NCBI GenBank assembly: GCA_034509755.1
Contig: CM067553.1
Span: 47,186,110-47,250,109 of the forward strand
Direction: 5' to 3'
DNA: 64,000 nucleotides
Origin: Anisodus tanguticus
Lineage: Eukaryota; Streptophyta; Magnoliopsida; Solanales; Solanaceae
The position numbers and the translations under genes were made by a program. This document shows positions 1-10,943 of this stretch, in pieces; position 1 is the first letter of the stretch; the number at the start of each line of letters is the position of its first letter. The notes beneath the pieces were generated by a model that was not told the origin of the DNA, ran no database searches, and saw only the letters and a list, made by a program, of their open reading frames with translations.

Positions 1-28
1 TTTTAGATAATGGAAATGTCCACAAAAA
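1..28 (-). repeat. Copia integrase sliver at window edge
   Basis: The first 28 bases nearly repeat bases 44431-44459, which lie in the integrase region of a minus-strand Copia fragment and encode residues like LWTFPLSK in reverse. It is therefore probably the end of another copy of that family, cut by the window edge. The match is short. Confidence 0.5.
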
Positions 29-452
29 GCGTAGCTTTTTTATTTAGTACCCCCATCCCGACCCCCCCCCCTCTTTGCAAAAATATTGCACAATGACCAA
101 ATTCAGATTTTGGCCGTTGTGCAACGTCTATAACTACCATTTTCTCCCCACCCTATAAACCCTCCTACCCCCTTAATATTTATTTTTAACCCATAAGTTA
201 GTATATTTACACTTTTACCCTATTTCTCAATTATAATTACATCATTTTCCTCTTTATTTTTCTCACAAATCTTCCTACCATCTCTCTAATCTCTCTACAA
301 GTCTACATTGCCTACTAAATATTTTATTTTATTTGCTTATTTATATCAAAGTTCAAAAATTGAGAGTGAAGTTGACAACTAGCTTGAGGATCATCCATCG
401 AGCAAAGTTTCAATTTTCAACCTCGATTAAATGTCGACGTTTGATACCTTCT
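29..452. other. Intergenic, no feature recognised
   Basis: AT-rich sequence with C and T runs. I see no coding frame, RNA gene or terminal repeat. Confidence 0.5.
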
Positions 453-1024
453 ATCACGACCCAAACCCGAGGGCCATAACGGGAACCCGGACCCTACCTG
501 CTGGGCACCACTCTTCACATATTTATTAGCTAACCGTAATCAATCGTGGCCACAAGGACCGTCACCAAGCATCTGCTGACACACACACCAAGGCTGACAT
601 GGCTATACGCGATTACTATACACATGACAACTGTCTACAAGCCTCTAAAAAGTATGTGACATCATAAGGTCGGGACAGGGCACCACCATACCCATATGCA
701 TATGCAAACTATCATACCATGACCAGACTGTAACTCTGATACAAGTAGAGTGCTCCAATATCAGCTGAACCATCAACCTACTAATGCGAACCGTCCCACT
801 GTCTACCTGAGCTTGCGGGCATGAAACGCAGCGTCCCTCGACAAAAGGAACGTCAGTACGACTGATGTACTGAGTGTGTCAAGCATGAACAATAGCATAA
901 CAAGGATATAACAATAAACTGAGACAAAAACCACCGACAAAATTAGTCGACAGAAACAACCGACCAGTAGTGAATTGCCTCTGAGGGCCATAATATGCCT
1001 AAATATCATGCACAATGCAAACGC

Positions 1025-1097
<73 letters not shown>

Positions 1098-1576
1098 GCA
1101 TCATTTCATTTCGGCTCATGTGGGCATAATCATTATCATATTGGCCTCATTAGGCATCTTCCTTTTCGTGATAGTCTGTACCAGTTGCAAGTGGTGTTGC
1201 GTATATAGCGCCATTCCCTTTTCCCCATCCCCTACATATATATAATTCATACCATATAGTAGTGTATATAACACATGTAGGTCCAAGATAATACATGAAA
1301 ATGCAATGCAAATGCATGAATGACAATAAAACATTCTGAACTTATCGGATGACATAATATCCTTGTACCTTCAGCTAACATTGAGAATATTAACATCTTT
1401 CCCATATACCTCAATAAGGATTTAGGAACATAATTAGACATGTTTTTTAACATAGGAACCAATAACAGGAACATCCTTAAATACTAAGAGCAGAATAATT
1501 TATGGAACAATATCACGGTTACATTTCGTTACATGGAACATGCCAAAAGAAGAAATAATGTGCCTTAACATACCTT
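453..1576 (+). repeat. 1.1-kb dispersed repeat, copy 1
   Basis: This block is colinear with 14501-15644. Both begin TCACGACCCAAACC, share a middle section containing CATGAAACGCAGCGTCCC and a run ending in GATGTACTGAGT, and end in TTAACATACCTT. Similarity stops sharply on both sides, as expected for two insertions of one element. The TGTCACGACCC start of copy 2 and the length suggest a retrotransposon LTR or other non-coding mobile DNA, but I see no internal coding domain. The long TA tract lies inside this copy only. Confidence 0.7.
1027..1095. repeat. (TA)n microsatellite
   Basis: About 34 uninterrupted TA units. Open frames across it (Tyr-Ile repeats) are artefacts of the dinucleotide. Confidence 0.95.
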
Positions 1577-1995
1577 CGAATGACTACGACTAGTCAATCC
1601 TTCCGTTAGACGTTTAACCTTAGATGCTCATACGAGCTCGTGGAAGGTCGTAGTTGATGAGTCGTACTTTAGTAGCCCTTCTTTTTTTAAATCCCATTTC
1701 TTTACTTTGCTACGAAGTAATCTCCAATCCGCTTTAAATTGGAACACGTTGCCGCACAAAATACTTTGTGCTATGAATAATATCCAAGGATAAATGTTGC
1801 TCCAAATTTCTCTACTTCTTGTGAAATGAAAGAACCAAAATAGTTGTTGTGTAGTGTATTTATGAAACACTACCTTTAGCTAAAGTGACAAGGGGTCATA
1901 TTTGCTGAAAATGTTCCTAATAATAAGGGTCCAAAGAAAGTGTTTCATCCATCATGGACCGTGGGGTCCACCCACCTCTTCATAATTGTTTGATA
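1577..1995. other. Intergenic, no feature recognised
   Basis: Unique-looking AT-rich sequence after the 1.1-kb repeat. No similarity to the other repeats in this window was noticed. Confidence 0.4.
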
Positions 1996-3240
1996 TGATT
2001 ATGAGCTTTTTTTATTTTTTATCTTACATATGTAAAGAAACTAAGTTCAAAACTTAAATCTTGGTTTTGATGGTAATTTGAAGTAATTTGTTGAAGGGTG
2101 TAATAAAATTTGCTTGTTTAGTAGGAATTTTGATATGGGTCATTCTTGTTTCAGCTAAAAAGAGATGGGCTTGGAATAAATATTTGTTTTAATGGGTAAA
2201 AAATGAAACAACCTCTCTACCTCCCCAATGTAGATAGGGTAATGTCTGCGTACAGTCTACACTCCCTAGAATCCACTTGTGGGATTACACTGAGTGTGTT
2301 TTTGTTGGGTAAAAATGAGTCTTTACATGATTTTGAGCTATAAATATTTGATTATGGATGAAATTGTTGTTTATAATGGGAAGAAAATCTCCAATTCATT
2401 TGAGATTAAGGCATAATTGATTGACATGATGATGAGCTTTTTTCTCTTCCATATGTAAAGAAACTAAGTTCAAAACTTAAATCTTGTTTTTTATGGTAAT
2501 TTGAAGTAATGTGGTGAAGGGTTTGATAAGATTTGCCTGTTTAGCGGGATTTTTGATATAGGTTGTTGTTGTTTTAGCTGAATATTAAAGGGTTTGGAAT
2601 GAAATTGTTGTTTATCTATTGGGAAGAAAATCCCCAACTTGTTTGAGATTAAGGCGTAATTGATTGATTGTGAAAATCAGCCTTGCATGATTATGAGTTA
2701 TTTTTCTCTTCCATATATGTAAAGAAACTAAGTTCAAAACTTAAATCTTGGTTTTGATGCTAATTTGATGTAATCTTGGAATAAAATTTTGTTTTGATGT
2801 GTAAAAAATGAATCTTTACTTGATTTGAGCTATAACTGTTTGATTATGGATGAAATTGTTGTTTATAATGGGAAGAAAATCCCCAACTCGTTTGAGATTA
2901 AGGCGTAGTTGATTGATTGAATGGGAAGATAATCGCCCTTACATGATTGCGAGTTTTTTCCTCTTCTTTTATGATGTCTAGGCTTCAGTTTTTCTCTCAA
3001 GAAACTAAGTTCAACATTGAAATCGTTTTGACGGTAATTTTGAAGTAATTTGTTGAAGGGTTTGATAAGATTTGCCTGTTTAGTAGGAATTTTGATCTGG
3101 ATCTTTCTTTTTTCAGCTGAAAAGATATGGGTTAGGAATATTTCTTTTAATGGGGAAAAAATGAAGCTTTACATGATTTTGAGCTATAACTGTTCGATGA
3201 GGGATAAGGCATTGTTGATTGATTGAAGGTAAACTGTTGT
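1996..3240. repeat. Degenerate long tandem repeat, about four units
   Basis: The phrase AAGAAACTAAGTTCAAAA (or close) recurs near 2034, 2458, 2722 and 2999. A second phrase, GAAGAAAATCCCCAACTCG or close, recurs near 2380, 2622 and 2873. Between them come variants of TTGAAGTAATTTGTTGAAGGG and of GAGATTAAGGCGTAATTGATT. Units are about 265-425 bp, the longest enlarged by a SINE tail near 2205-2312. No coding frame runs through the array. Confidence 0.75.
2205..2312 (+). mobile_element. TS-type SINE 3' tail
   Basis: It contains a diverged form of the segment reading CCACTTGTGGGATTACACTG and ends in a short GTT-rich tail, typical of the 3' half of the Solanaceae TS SINE family. The pol III promoter half is not visible, so this is a 5'-truncated copy. 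Confidence 0.6.
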
Positions 3241-3448
3241 ACTTAGAGTCCTAGTGCTTTACAATATTTAACTTTACCAATCTCCTGTGTACAGAATATA
3301 GTACTTCATTGGTTTCATTTAATATGACAGTCTTTTCTTTTTAGTCTTATCCGAAAAGAATAAACCTTTTCTATATTAAGAAATTCTTCGACTTTAAGCT
3401 TCTAATTTTACCCTTAATGACATGCTCTTGTAGTCATATAAACATTAT
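3241..3448. other. Intergenic with MITE-like relic
   Basis: The stretch at about 3300-3400 resembles the worn interior of the CTCCCTCC-type MITEs found elsewhere in the window. The last five bases, ATTAT (3444-3448), are the target duplication of the Copia element that follows. Confidence 0.4.
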
Positions 3449-3655
3449 TGAAAGATGGAATAATTTTCCTTAGGAATTCCTTTCATTATTCACAATATAT
3501 ATAGATGTACAAAAGTTGATTCCTAATATGGTACGAATCCTAACTTACCTTACAAAGGTTGATTCCTAATATAATTAGAATCCTAAGTTACCTTAAATAT
3601 ACATCTATCATAATTACAAAATATACAGGGAATATTCGGAGAATATTCGCTAATA
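3449..3655 (-). repeat. Copia-1 3' LTR
   Basis: 207 bp, pairs with 8084-8290 with about six differences. Read on the minus strand it begins TATTAGCG and ends CTTTCA, so the start departs from the usual TG dinucleotide. Confidence 0.95.
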
Positions 3656-5328
3656 CTCCCCCTCAGACGGAGCGGGAGGAGGCCGAACGCTAAGGCTGGA
3701 TCGGAAGTCGGTGAAGAGCTGTAGCGGTAGTCCCTTTGTGAAGATGTCTGCATACTGATAAGAGGAAGGCACATGTAATATTTTGACCTGACCACGGGCA
3801 ACCTTCTCTCGCACAAAGTGGATATCCATCTCAATATGTTTAGTCCGCTGATGTTGGACCGGATTATGAGACATATAGATGGCAGATATGTTGTCACAAT
3901 AGACTATAGACGCCTTGCGGAGTGGACACTGGAGTTCCAAAAGAAGATTTCGAGCCAACGGATCTCAAGGCAACTACGTTAGCAACACCGCGATATTCTC
4001 GGCTTCAAAGACTCGAACGAGAAAGTGTTGCTGCGCGCTTGGCGGACCATGAGATAAGATTATCTCCAAGAAATACACAGTACCCTGAGGTGGAGCGACG
4101 TGTGTCGGGGCATCCTGCCCAATCTGCATCCGTGTAGGCAAGTAGCTTGGTTGGGGTAGAGGGGTATAGATGTAATCTGAAGTCTAGTGTGCCCTTAACG
4201 TATCTGATAATACGTTTGAGGGCGGCAAAATGGAACTCTCGGGGGTCGTGCATGAACAGACACACCTGCTGAACGACATATGCAATATCAGGCCTAGTGA
4301 ATGTAAGATACTGAAGAGCACCTGCTAGACTCCGATATAGAGTGGGATCAGAAACGGCGCACCGTCATTGGCACTAAGCTTGGATTTTGAGTCCACCGAG
4401 TTGGCATAATTTTACAATTTGCCATCTTGGCCTGTACACTATCTCTTCGCATACTTACGCTGACACAGGAACATAGTGGCTGCAGATCTTGTCACTGATA
4501 TACCCAAAATATAACTTAGCTTGCCCAAGTCAGTTATAGCAAATTCAGTTTTGAGTAAAGCAATGATTTCATTCTTCAACCCGTCAGATGAGGCAGTAAG
4601 AACAATGTCATCGACATATAATAGCAAATATGCAGTGCTGCTACCTCGGTGAAAAGTGAAGAGCGATATATAACACCTGCTACATACAAAACCAATTTGC
4701 AGAAGATACATGGCGAACCGATCATACCAAGCGCGGGGTGCCTGTTTCAATCCATACAATGACTTCCTGAGACGACACACAAACTGTGGAGCTGCCGGAT
4801 GAACAAAGCTAGGAGGCTGATGCATGTACACAGTCTCTTTCAAATCCCCATGAAGAAACGCATTCTTGACATCAAGCTGATGAATCGGCCAATGCATGCC
4901 CATAGCAATACTGAGAATAATCCGAATAGTGGCCGGTTTAACAACCGGACTGAATGTCTCACCACAATCAATACCCTCCGGCTGATTAGTGACATTGGCA
5001 ACTAGTCTTGCCTTATCCTCTCTAAGTCACCACTGTCTCTGAACTTGTGACGAAATAGCCACATACACCGGATAACATTCACACCAGCTGGTCTAAGTAC
5101 CAAATCCCAAGTGTTCTGCTTGGTTAAAGCGTTAAATTCCTCGCACATGGCCGCATTCCAATTTGGGTCCAGTTTTGCTAGTTTTGGATTTTTTGTAATG
5201 GGTGATAAGGTTTGTGTGGAGAGATTGAAGTGAACCTTGGGTTTGAAGATCCCGTGTTGTGCACGAGTCTCCATGCGATGAGAGGGCAGTGGTGGTGGGT
5301 CGGGACTTGTTGCTGGGCTGAGGGGCAA
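3656..5328 (-). pseudogene. Copia-1 reverse transcriptase and RNase H, broken
   Basis: The minus strand carries, in order, the start of the reverse transcriptase (residues like NAAMCEEFNALTKQNTWDLV), the HQLDVKNAFLHGDL block, the catalytic YVDD box at about 4605-4616 inside LLLYVDDIVLTAS, then RNase H with TDADWAGCPDTRRSTSGY and, near the end, QHQRTKHIEMDIHFVREKVA and DIFTKGLP. The parts lie in different frames or are split by stops (for example near 5002, 4439, 4005), so no full polyprotein can be made. The plus-strand open frames over this stretch are antisense shadows. Confidence 0.9.
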
Positions 5329-5423
5329 CAGTGGTCCTGGAGGTGCAGGAGACTCGGCTGGAGGCAGTATAGGTGGTGTATGGGTATTAGACCGAGAGCA
5401 TGGAGTGGGATCGGTGACAAAGA

Positions 5424-6347
5424 TTATGCTGGAGGTCCAGACAAAAGATCGCTTCTTGAAGGCAACAGTGGTGTTGGTGACCGAGAGCAGGTGGCTGTAG
5501 GCAGTACTGGTGAGGATGATGTTATCGGGACAGTGGACTGCTGTTGGTACAGATTTTGGATGATCGGGGACAGACTCGGTTCATCGAGAAAGAAGTAATC
5601 GGTTGGCTGAAATTTCTGGAGATTGGAAAAAGGAAAGGTTGTCTCGTCAAAGGTGACGTGACGGGAGATGATGGTTTTGTGAGTAGCAATGTCATAGTAC
5701 AAGTAGCCCCGATGATTAGGAGAAAGACCAAGGATGACACATGGCAGAGTGCGAGGGGCAAGTTTGTGAGGTGCAGTGGAGGCTATGTTGGGGTAGCATA
5801 AGCATCCAAAAATACGTAGGTGATCATATGATGGTAGCTTACGGTATAAAATTTCGGTAGGGGTCTTGTTATGGAGTGTGCTAGTTGGTAAAATATTAAG
5901 AAGGGATTCTACCATTTTGACAGCATAGACCCAGATAGGCGGTGGTAGGCAGGCATGAAACATGAGTGTGTGAACCATGTTATTGATGGTACGTATAATT
6001 CGTTCAGCCTTTCCGTTTTGAGAAGAAGTATAGGGACAAGAAAAACAGAAAACCATGCCTTGTTTAGAACATAAATTGTGAAATGTTGAGTTATTAAATT
6101 CTCGTCCATTATCACACTGGAATGATTTGATAGATTTTTCAAATTGTGTTTTAATGAATTTTTGAAACTCGAGGAATTTTGTAAAAACTTCAGATTTGAA
6201 TTTCAGTGGGTAAATCCAGACAAAGTGTGAAAGATCATCCAAGAATACTAGATAGAATTTATGACCCAAAGAGCTAACAATCGGAGATGTCCACAAATCA
6301 GCATGAATAATATCAAAGGGAGAAAAAGTAATACTGTTTGATGACAT
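5424..6347 (-). pseudogene. Copia-1 integrase core, longest open piece
   Basis: A 307-codon open frame covers the integrase catalytic core. The DDE pattern is visible as HADLWTSP, then QCDNGREF, then SSQNGKAE. It is followed by WVYAVKMVESLLNILPTSTL and the downstream region with CLCYPN and ISRHVTFDE. The frame is open by chance inside a dead polyprotein: the protease upstream and the reverse transcriptase downstream are disrupted. Confidence 0.9.
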
Positions 6348-7105
6348 AAAGGGAAGACGAGTATGTTTGCCTAGTGGACAAGAAAAACAGTGTTGGACAA
6401 TTTTTCCATTATTACATTGAATACGCTTAGAAGTCCTAAGAAAAGTAAAAACTGGGTCTCCGCGGTGTCCGAGTCTGTTGTGCCAAGTTGAGGGAGAGAT
6501 TTCCGCAAGGGATAGAGGTGCTTGCGGTCGACGGCAAATGAAGATTGAGTGAATGGGTAGAGATCTCCCACACTATTTCAGCGTGTAAGAATTTTCCCCG
6601 TATTGAGTTCCTTCACAGAAAAACCAAAAGGATCAAATTCGACAGACACAGAATTATTGCTAGTGAATTTTCTAACAGAGATTAAGTTTTTAATGATGCT
6701 AGGTGTGTATAGGACGTGATTTAGGGAGAAAGGTGGGTGTGGATGTTTGGTGTGTGTGTTACCTGAACCTTCAATTGGAATGCGATGACCATTGCCGACA
6801 GTAATAAATTGAGGACACTTTAACCGACGTAGTTGAGATAGGTTACCTGACGACCGGATGAGGTGAGATGTGGCTCAGGTGTCCATGTATCAATTGTCGT
6901 CGGGCTGTTGAAGGTTCACGGTGGTGTAGGCCTGTCCCAAATCAGTCGAGGCCAGGCCGCTGGGCTGCTGTTGGTGGGCCTGCCTGGTGGATGGGACAGG
7001 GCCCAAGAGGACAGTCGACCAAGGCTACTGGTTGGACCACTGTTGTTGTTGTTGTTGTTGCTGCTGCTGCTGCAGTTGCTGCTGTCCAGGACACTGGTTG
7101 CGTTG
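6348..7105 (-). pseudogene. Copia-1 protease and pre-integrase region, broken
   Basis: On the minus strand the aspartic protease site can be read as MDT, stop, ATSH: the glycine codon of the DTG triad is replaced by TGA at 6875-6877. Downstream comes a VGNGHRIPI block typical of Copia proteases, then the pre-integrase region (GDLYPFT) and several frame breaks before the integrase. Near 7040-7085 the linker between gag and protease is rich in CTG/TTG repeats, which read as glutamine runs on the coding strand. Confidence 0.8.
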
Positions 7106-7931
7106 GCCTTTTCCGCGACTCATGCCTTTGTTGTTGCGACCTCTGTCGCCACGGCCTCCTCCTCCACCGGCTTTATTCTTCTTCTTTGGACATCTTTGTG
7201 ATGGTAGTTCTTCTTGGCCGCATGTGTTGCCATCCCGGCAACGGCTAACGCCTTTTGATTATCTTCCTCTTGTTTAGCACGTCTAGTTTCTTCCAACAAT
7301 AGTTGTGAACGTGCCTTGTTGAAACTTGGGAGAGGGTCGGCTTGTTGAATCATTGTTGCGAGTGTGTCATATTCACCTATGGTAAACCCGCAACAAGTTG
7401 AAGCACCATCTTGGTTTCTGAAACAAAAGTCCCGACGTTGGATAGTTGATCGGTTATGAGTTTCAGTTGCTTACAATATTCAGACATATTGTTAAAATTC
7501 TCGAGGCGGGTATTATTGAATTGCTCTTCCAAATATACGGCCCGAGTATTTTTATTGTCCTGAAAGATTTCTTCTAGCCGAACCCAAAGTTCACGTGCCG
7601 TAGCACCTGTTTTCATGATAGTGTACAACAGGTCTTTGGAGATGGTGCCGTAGATTCATTATTTGACGATGGTGTCAAGACGCCGCCAGATTGAGTCTGT
7701 AACATCGGTGGGACAAGGAACATATTCGTCAATATGATCGAGCACGTTGTATGCACATGCATGAATGTAAAATAGTTCCATCCACATGGAATATTGACAG
7801 TCTTCTAGGTCAAGAATTATAGGGATAAAATTCTTGATGTTGTTAACGGCGAATGCCGGATGAAACGAAGAAAGTTGAGAGGGGTTGTCAAGTGTGCCAG
7901 TGGATGAACCGGAATTTGTGGGAGAAGACAT
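7106..7931 (-). pseudogene. Copia-1 gag, broken
   Basis: It starts at 7931 (MSSPTNSGS) about 150 bp from the 5' LTR. Gag-like blocks are FAVNNIKNFIPIILDL, ARELWVRLEEIFQDNKNTRA and MSEYCKQLK. The frame is interrupted at 7656-7661 by two adjacent stops, TAA TGA, where a related gag in this window (34.7 kb) has a CAA-TGG-like dipeptide. It breaks again by frameshift at about 7377 and then resumes as MIQQADPLPSFNKARSQLLL. I see no zinc knuckle. Confidence 0.85.
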
Positions 7932-8070
7932 GGTTGCCGCCTGCCGAGGGAAGGGAATTTTCTGGTTTGGCCGAGAAAGGGAGGAAGAAATCAGAATTTT
8001 TTTTCCCGTGAAATCAGAAAAAAATGCTGATTTCGGCCGAGAATGAGGAAGAGAAGGGATTTAGGTTTTA

Positions 8071-8083
8071 GGCTCTGATACCA
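8071..8083 (-). other. Copia-1 primer binding site
   Basis: Minus-strand TGGTATCAGAGCC abuts the 5' LTR directly. It matches the 3' end complement of plant initiator methionine tRNA, the standard Copia primer. Confidence 0.9.
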
Positions 8084-8290
8084 TGAAAGATGGAATAATT
8101 TCCCTTAGGAATTCCTTTCATTATTCACAACATATATAGATGTACAAATGTTGATTCCTAATATGGTACGAATCCTAACTTACCTTACAAAGGTTGATTC
8201 CTAATATAATTAGAATCCTAAGTTACCTTAAATATACATCTATTATAATTACAAAATATACAGGGAATATTCGGAAAATCTTCGCTAATA
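8084..8290 (-). repeat. Copia-1 5' LTR
   Basis: 207 bp, partner of 3449-3655. It is followed by the target duplication ATTAT at 8291-8295. Confidence 0.95.
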
Positions 8291-8295
8291 ATTAT

Positions 8296-9187
8296 GACAT
8301 ATTCAAGATCACAAGTTATAATGGTTCTTCTGATGTGTGTCAAAAATCTTTCTTCTTTCTTAAACTACGCCACTCAAACACCACCTCATTAATGAAACAA
8401 GGGAGTAATATTTTCTATTAATTTAATACATCATAGCATCCGTTTTGTCATATGGACGCTTTCTATTGTGTATTCTTCCACTTAACTGTGCTGCAAAGAC
8501 TGCACTTCACATGCTTGTTTGCTTCCGATTATACGGGAAAAGTTATCTTATCAAATCTGCTTATCGCTGAAACATCCATTACGTCTGGTTGGTTCATCCG
8601 TCTTTAGGTAAACTGTGAAATGGTTTTCGTTTAGTCTATTCTATGCGTAGAACTGGTCAAGAATGCTCTTCGAGAGTCCTCATCATTTTTCTCACACTAG
8701 TTTCAGAGGCGGAGCTAGGATTTTTAGTTATGGGTTCTAGACCACAATTCTTTTGTTTATTGGGTGGATAGATTATTTGTACATATTTTTCACTCATAGG
8801 GATAGAGCGAGAGTTGGTGGGTTTTGCCGAACTAGTAACTACCTTTGTGGCTTCACCTCTGTGTAGTTTGACTGTACCATTAATGGTTGGAATCGCTTCA
8901 GTAAGTCACCAAACACCATATACAAACATTCTTTCCTTTGATTGCTAACTCCACCGATGGAAATCTTCTCCATTCTCCTAAAGGGCTCAATAATGCAGCC
9001 TGAGATTATTGCATTAGGCATGACTAAACAACAAGAGCCTGAGTTGCTTATTTATTGATAGAAGGCGAAATCATAATTGACAGGCTTAGGTCCTTGTATC
9101 TTTTATATATTCTACTTTCCGCCAACTAACAATTTTTCTCTGGTATTGACTAATATCACTCATCTCTTCTTCATAAACCATATTCAG
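8296..9187. other. Intergenic, no feature recognised
   Basis: No long frame or repeat recognised. The upstream exons of the copper chaperone relict at 9188, in particular the metal-binding CxxC exon, were looked for here and not found. Confidence 0.4.
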
Positions 9188-9347
9188 GTGTAGAAACTTT
9201 TGACATTGATCTGAAGGAGCAAAAAGTGACCGTGAAGGGAAACGTTCAACCAGACGCTGTTCTCCAGAACGTTTCAAAGACTGGAAAGCCGACATCTTTC
9301 TGGAAGCAGGTGAATCGGCTCAAACAGAAGCTGTTGGTACAGCTTGA
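9188..9347 (+). pseudogene. Relict last exon of ATX1/CCH-type copper chaperone
   Basis: After an acceptor-like TTCAG, the frame reads GVETFDIDLKEQKVTVKGNV, then QPDAVLQNVSKTGKPTSFW. This is the second half of the small heavy-metal-associated domain of plant ATX1/CCH chaperones, which pass Cu(I) to P-type ATPases. After TTCTGG (to 9303) one G appears lost: restoring phase would give the usual acidic alanine-rich tail ending at TGA 9345-9347, whereas the actual frame runs on to 9387. The first exon with the MxCxxC copper site is absent within 900 bp upstream. It is most likely a truncated gene fragment, not a working gene. Confidence 0.8.
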
Positions 9348-10143
9348 TGGTATGTCTAATGGCCTGGAATTGTATGTTAAAGCTTGAGCTTTATATGACT
9401 TTATCAAGAATTCCTCTGTGTAATAGTTTAAAATCTAAATTGCACTAAGTTCTTGAACATTTTGGTGTTGTTTTCTTCGATATAGATGGCAAGTGAATTG
9501 ATGAATTAGTTAATGAAAAAGAAATTATCCATCTTATACTAAAACTAGTTCTGCAAATGATATCGCCTTTTATCTCCCTAGTTGATCATATGAGAAAACA
9601 AAATGGAAGTGCTGGTAACAGAAATTGAAGGAAGAGCAGATTGATCTTAATCTATGAGGACCATGACTATGATCTGGTTGTTTGAATCTGTTTTGAGAAA
9701 ACAAATAGTCAAGAATTTAATTAGTTCAGTATGGCAAAAATTGTGGAATCCCCCAAAAATTAAAATTCAAGTGATTGTGTGGTAACAACAGAACATATGC
9801 ATTAGAACCTTAACATGTACAAAATGTAGACGCAAACAATCACAAGTATTTTTTTTTAGAAGAGTTGAAGGGCCTAAGAGACACTCAAAAGTTGTTTTTT
9901 TGTATTGTGTCTAGAGAAATGACGTCGATGCATTGATCAAAGAGTTCAAATTGAATTCAAGGAGTCCTCGAGAGGAGGGTACCTTGATGTTCTTGTCCTT
10001 TCGAGTGAATTAATTACTTCGGCTCATAAGCCTTTGGTCAAATAACCAATAATGTAGTTGAACCAACTCGAGTATAGTAAATTATTTTCATTATGGTTAT
10101 TCTAGCGAGGATGAAAAAAATGTTAGGTGATTTCTTTTCATTT

Positions 10144-10252
10144 GCCTAAGCCTTAGAGGGAAAAGTTACTTGACATGGCGCTACCTGTGCTGGTGGGAGA
10201 TAACAAGTACCTGGTGAAATAGTCGAGATGCACACAAGTTGGCTTGGATGCC
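10144..10252 (+). mobile_element. SINE 3' fragment (same family as 29805-30125)
   Basis: Shares CCTGTGCTGGT, then a block like GGTGAAATAGTCGAGATGCA and CAAGTTGGCTTGGATGCC with the SINE in intron 1 of the PDR gene. The tRNA-like half is missing. Confidence 0.6.
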
Positions 10253-10617
10253 AATAATGAAAATTATTCGCATATATATGATATCTCAAATGTGCTCCTA
10301 AATGTTCATCACAAACATGCACTTTAGATTCTTATACTGTGCAAGAAGAAGATAAATTTGAGAAGACATCCCAATGTCTTGGCAGTATTTTTTCTTCGTT
10401 TTTGTTGGGTCTAGGGAAATTTGTTGAAGCTCATTAATTAAGGAACAATTCTAGGCCTATACTTATTAATCTTCTATGGCAAAAAGATTCTTTTTCTTAT
10501 TTGATATAATAGGAATGGAGTTAGTGGAATAGGTTATCAGAAAACACTTAGATAAAAAAGTCAAGACTTTTAACAACATATAATAAGGAGTTGACATAAA
10601 CAGAGAACATAGTGGCT

Positions 10618-10770
10618 ACCAACTAATAAATAAACAAGCAGACTCAACTTCAAATGGGATTTGTTTATCCATTTTCAACACTTAGAGGTTACCAAGTACC
10701 AACTAATAAAATAAATAAGCAAACTCAACTTCAAAAGGAATTTGTTTATCCATTTTCAACACTAGGCTAC
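10618..10770. repeat. 80-bp tandem duplication
   Basis: AACTAATAAA...AACTTCAAA...TTTGTTTATCCATTTTCAAC occurs twice with a spacing of 80 bp (starts at 10621 and 10701). A third, diverged copy lies downstream of the peroxidase near 14105-14165. Confidence 0.8.
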
Positions 10771-10943
10771 CAACTATCCAAACAGACAAGCATACTGAAC
10801 TTTCTTAACTTGTTGTAGCAGGTTAGGCCTTATTTCGTAGGTTATTGATCTCACTTATCATCGACCATTACATGTATATTTCGACCTAATAGTGTAAAAA
10901 AATTGTCACTGCATAGAAGTTAAGCTCGTAAGAAATTACCATG

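Larger units (their letters stand above)
3449..8290 (-). mobile_element. Full-length Ty1/Copia retrotransposon (Copia-1)
   Basis: A structurally complete element on the minus strand. Two 207-bp LTRs (3449-3655 and 8084-8290) differ at about six sites and are flanked by the identical 5-bp duplication ATTAT (3444-3448 and 8291-8295). Just inside the right LTR, reading minus, is TGGTATCAGAGCC, the usual Copia primer site for initiator tRNA-Met. Just inside the left LTR is a purine-rich GAGGGGGAG tract. The order gag, protease, integrase, reverse transcriptase, RNase H is that of Copia. Stops and frameshifts mean it cannot encode its own proteins. The sequence style suggests the Ale/Retrofit group (inference). 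Confidence 0.95.
9348..10943. other. Intergenic with SINE piece and tandem duplication
   Basis: Apart from the SINE fragment (10144-10252) and an 80-bp tandem repeat at about 10618-10770, I see no coding or RNA feature. The part from about 10500 to 10770 is related to 13986-14165 beyond the peroxidase gene. Confidence 0.5.

Noticed and set aside
975..1245. Small proteins made of Tyr-Ile repeats
   Set aside because: They are translations of the (TA)n microsatellite in different frames, with no start context or domain.
5212..5801. Plus-strand open frames of 85-128 codons
   Set aside because: They lie antisense to Copia-1 reverse transcriptase and integrase, whose minus-strand motifs are clear.
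6863..7277. Plus-strand frames rich in Cys, Val, Ala or Leu
   Set aside because: They come from the CTG/TTG repeats in the gag-protease linker read on the wrong strand.
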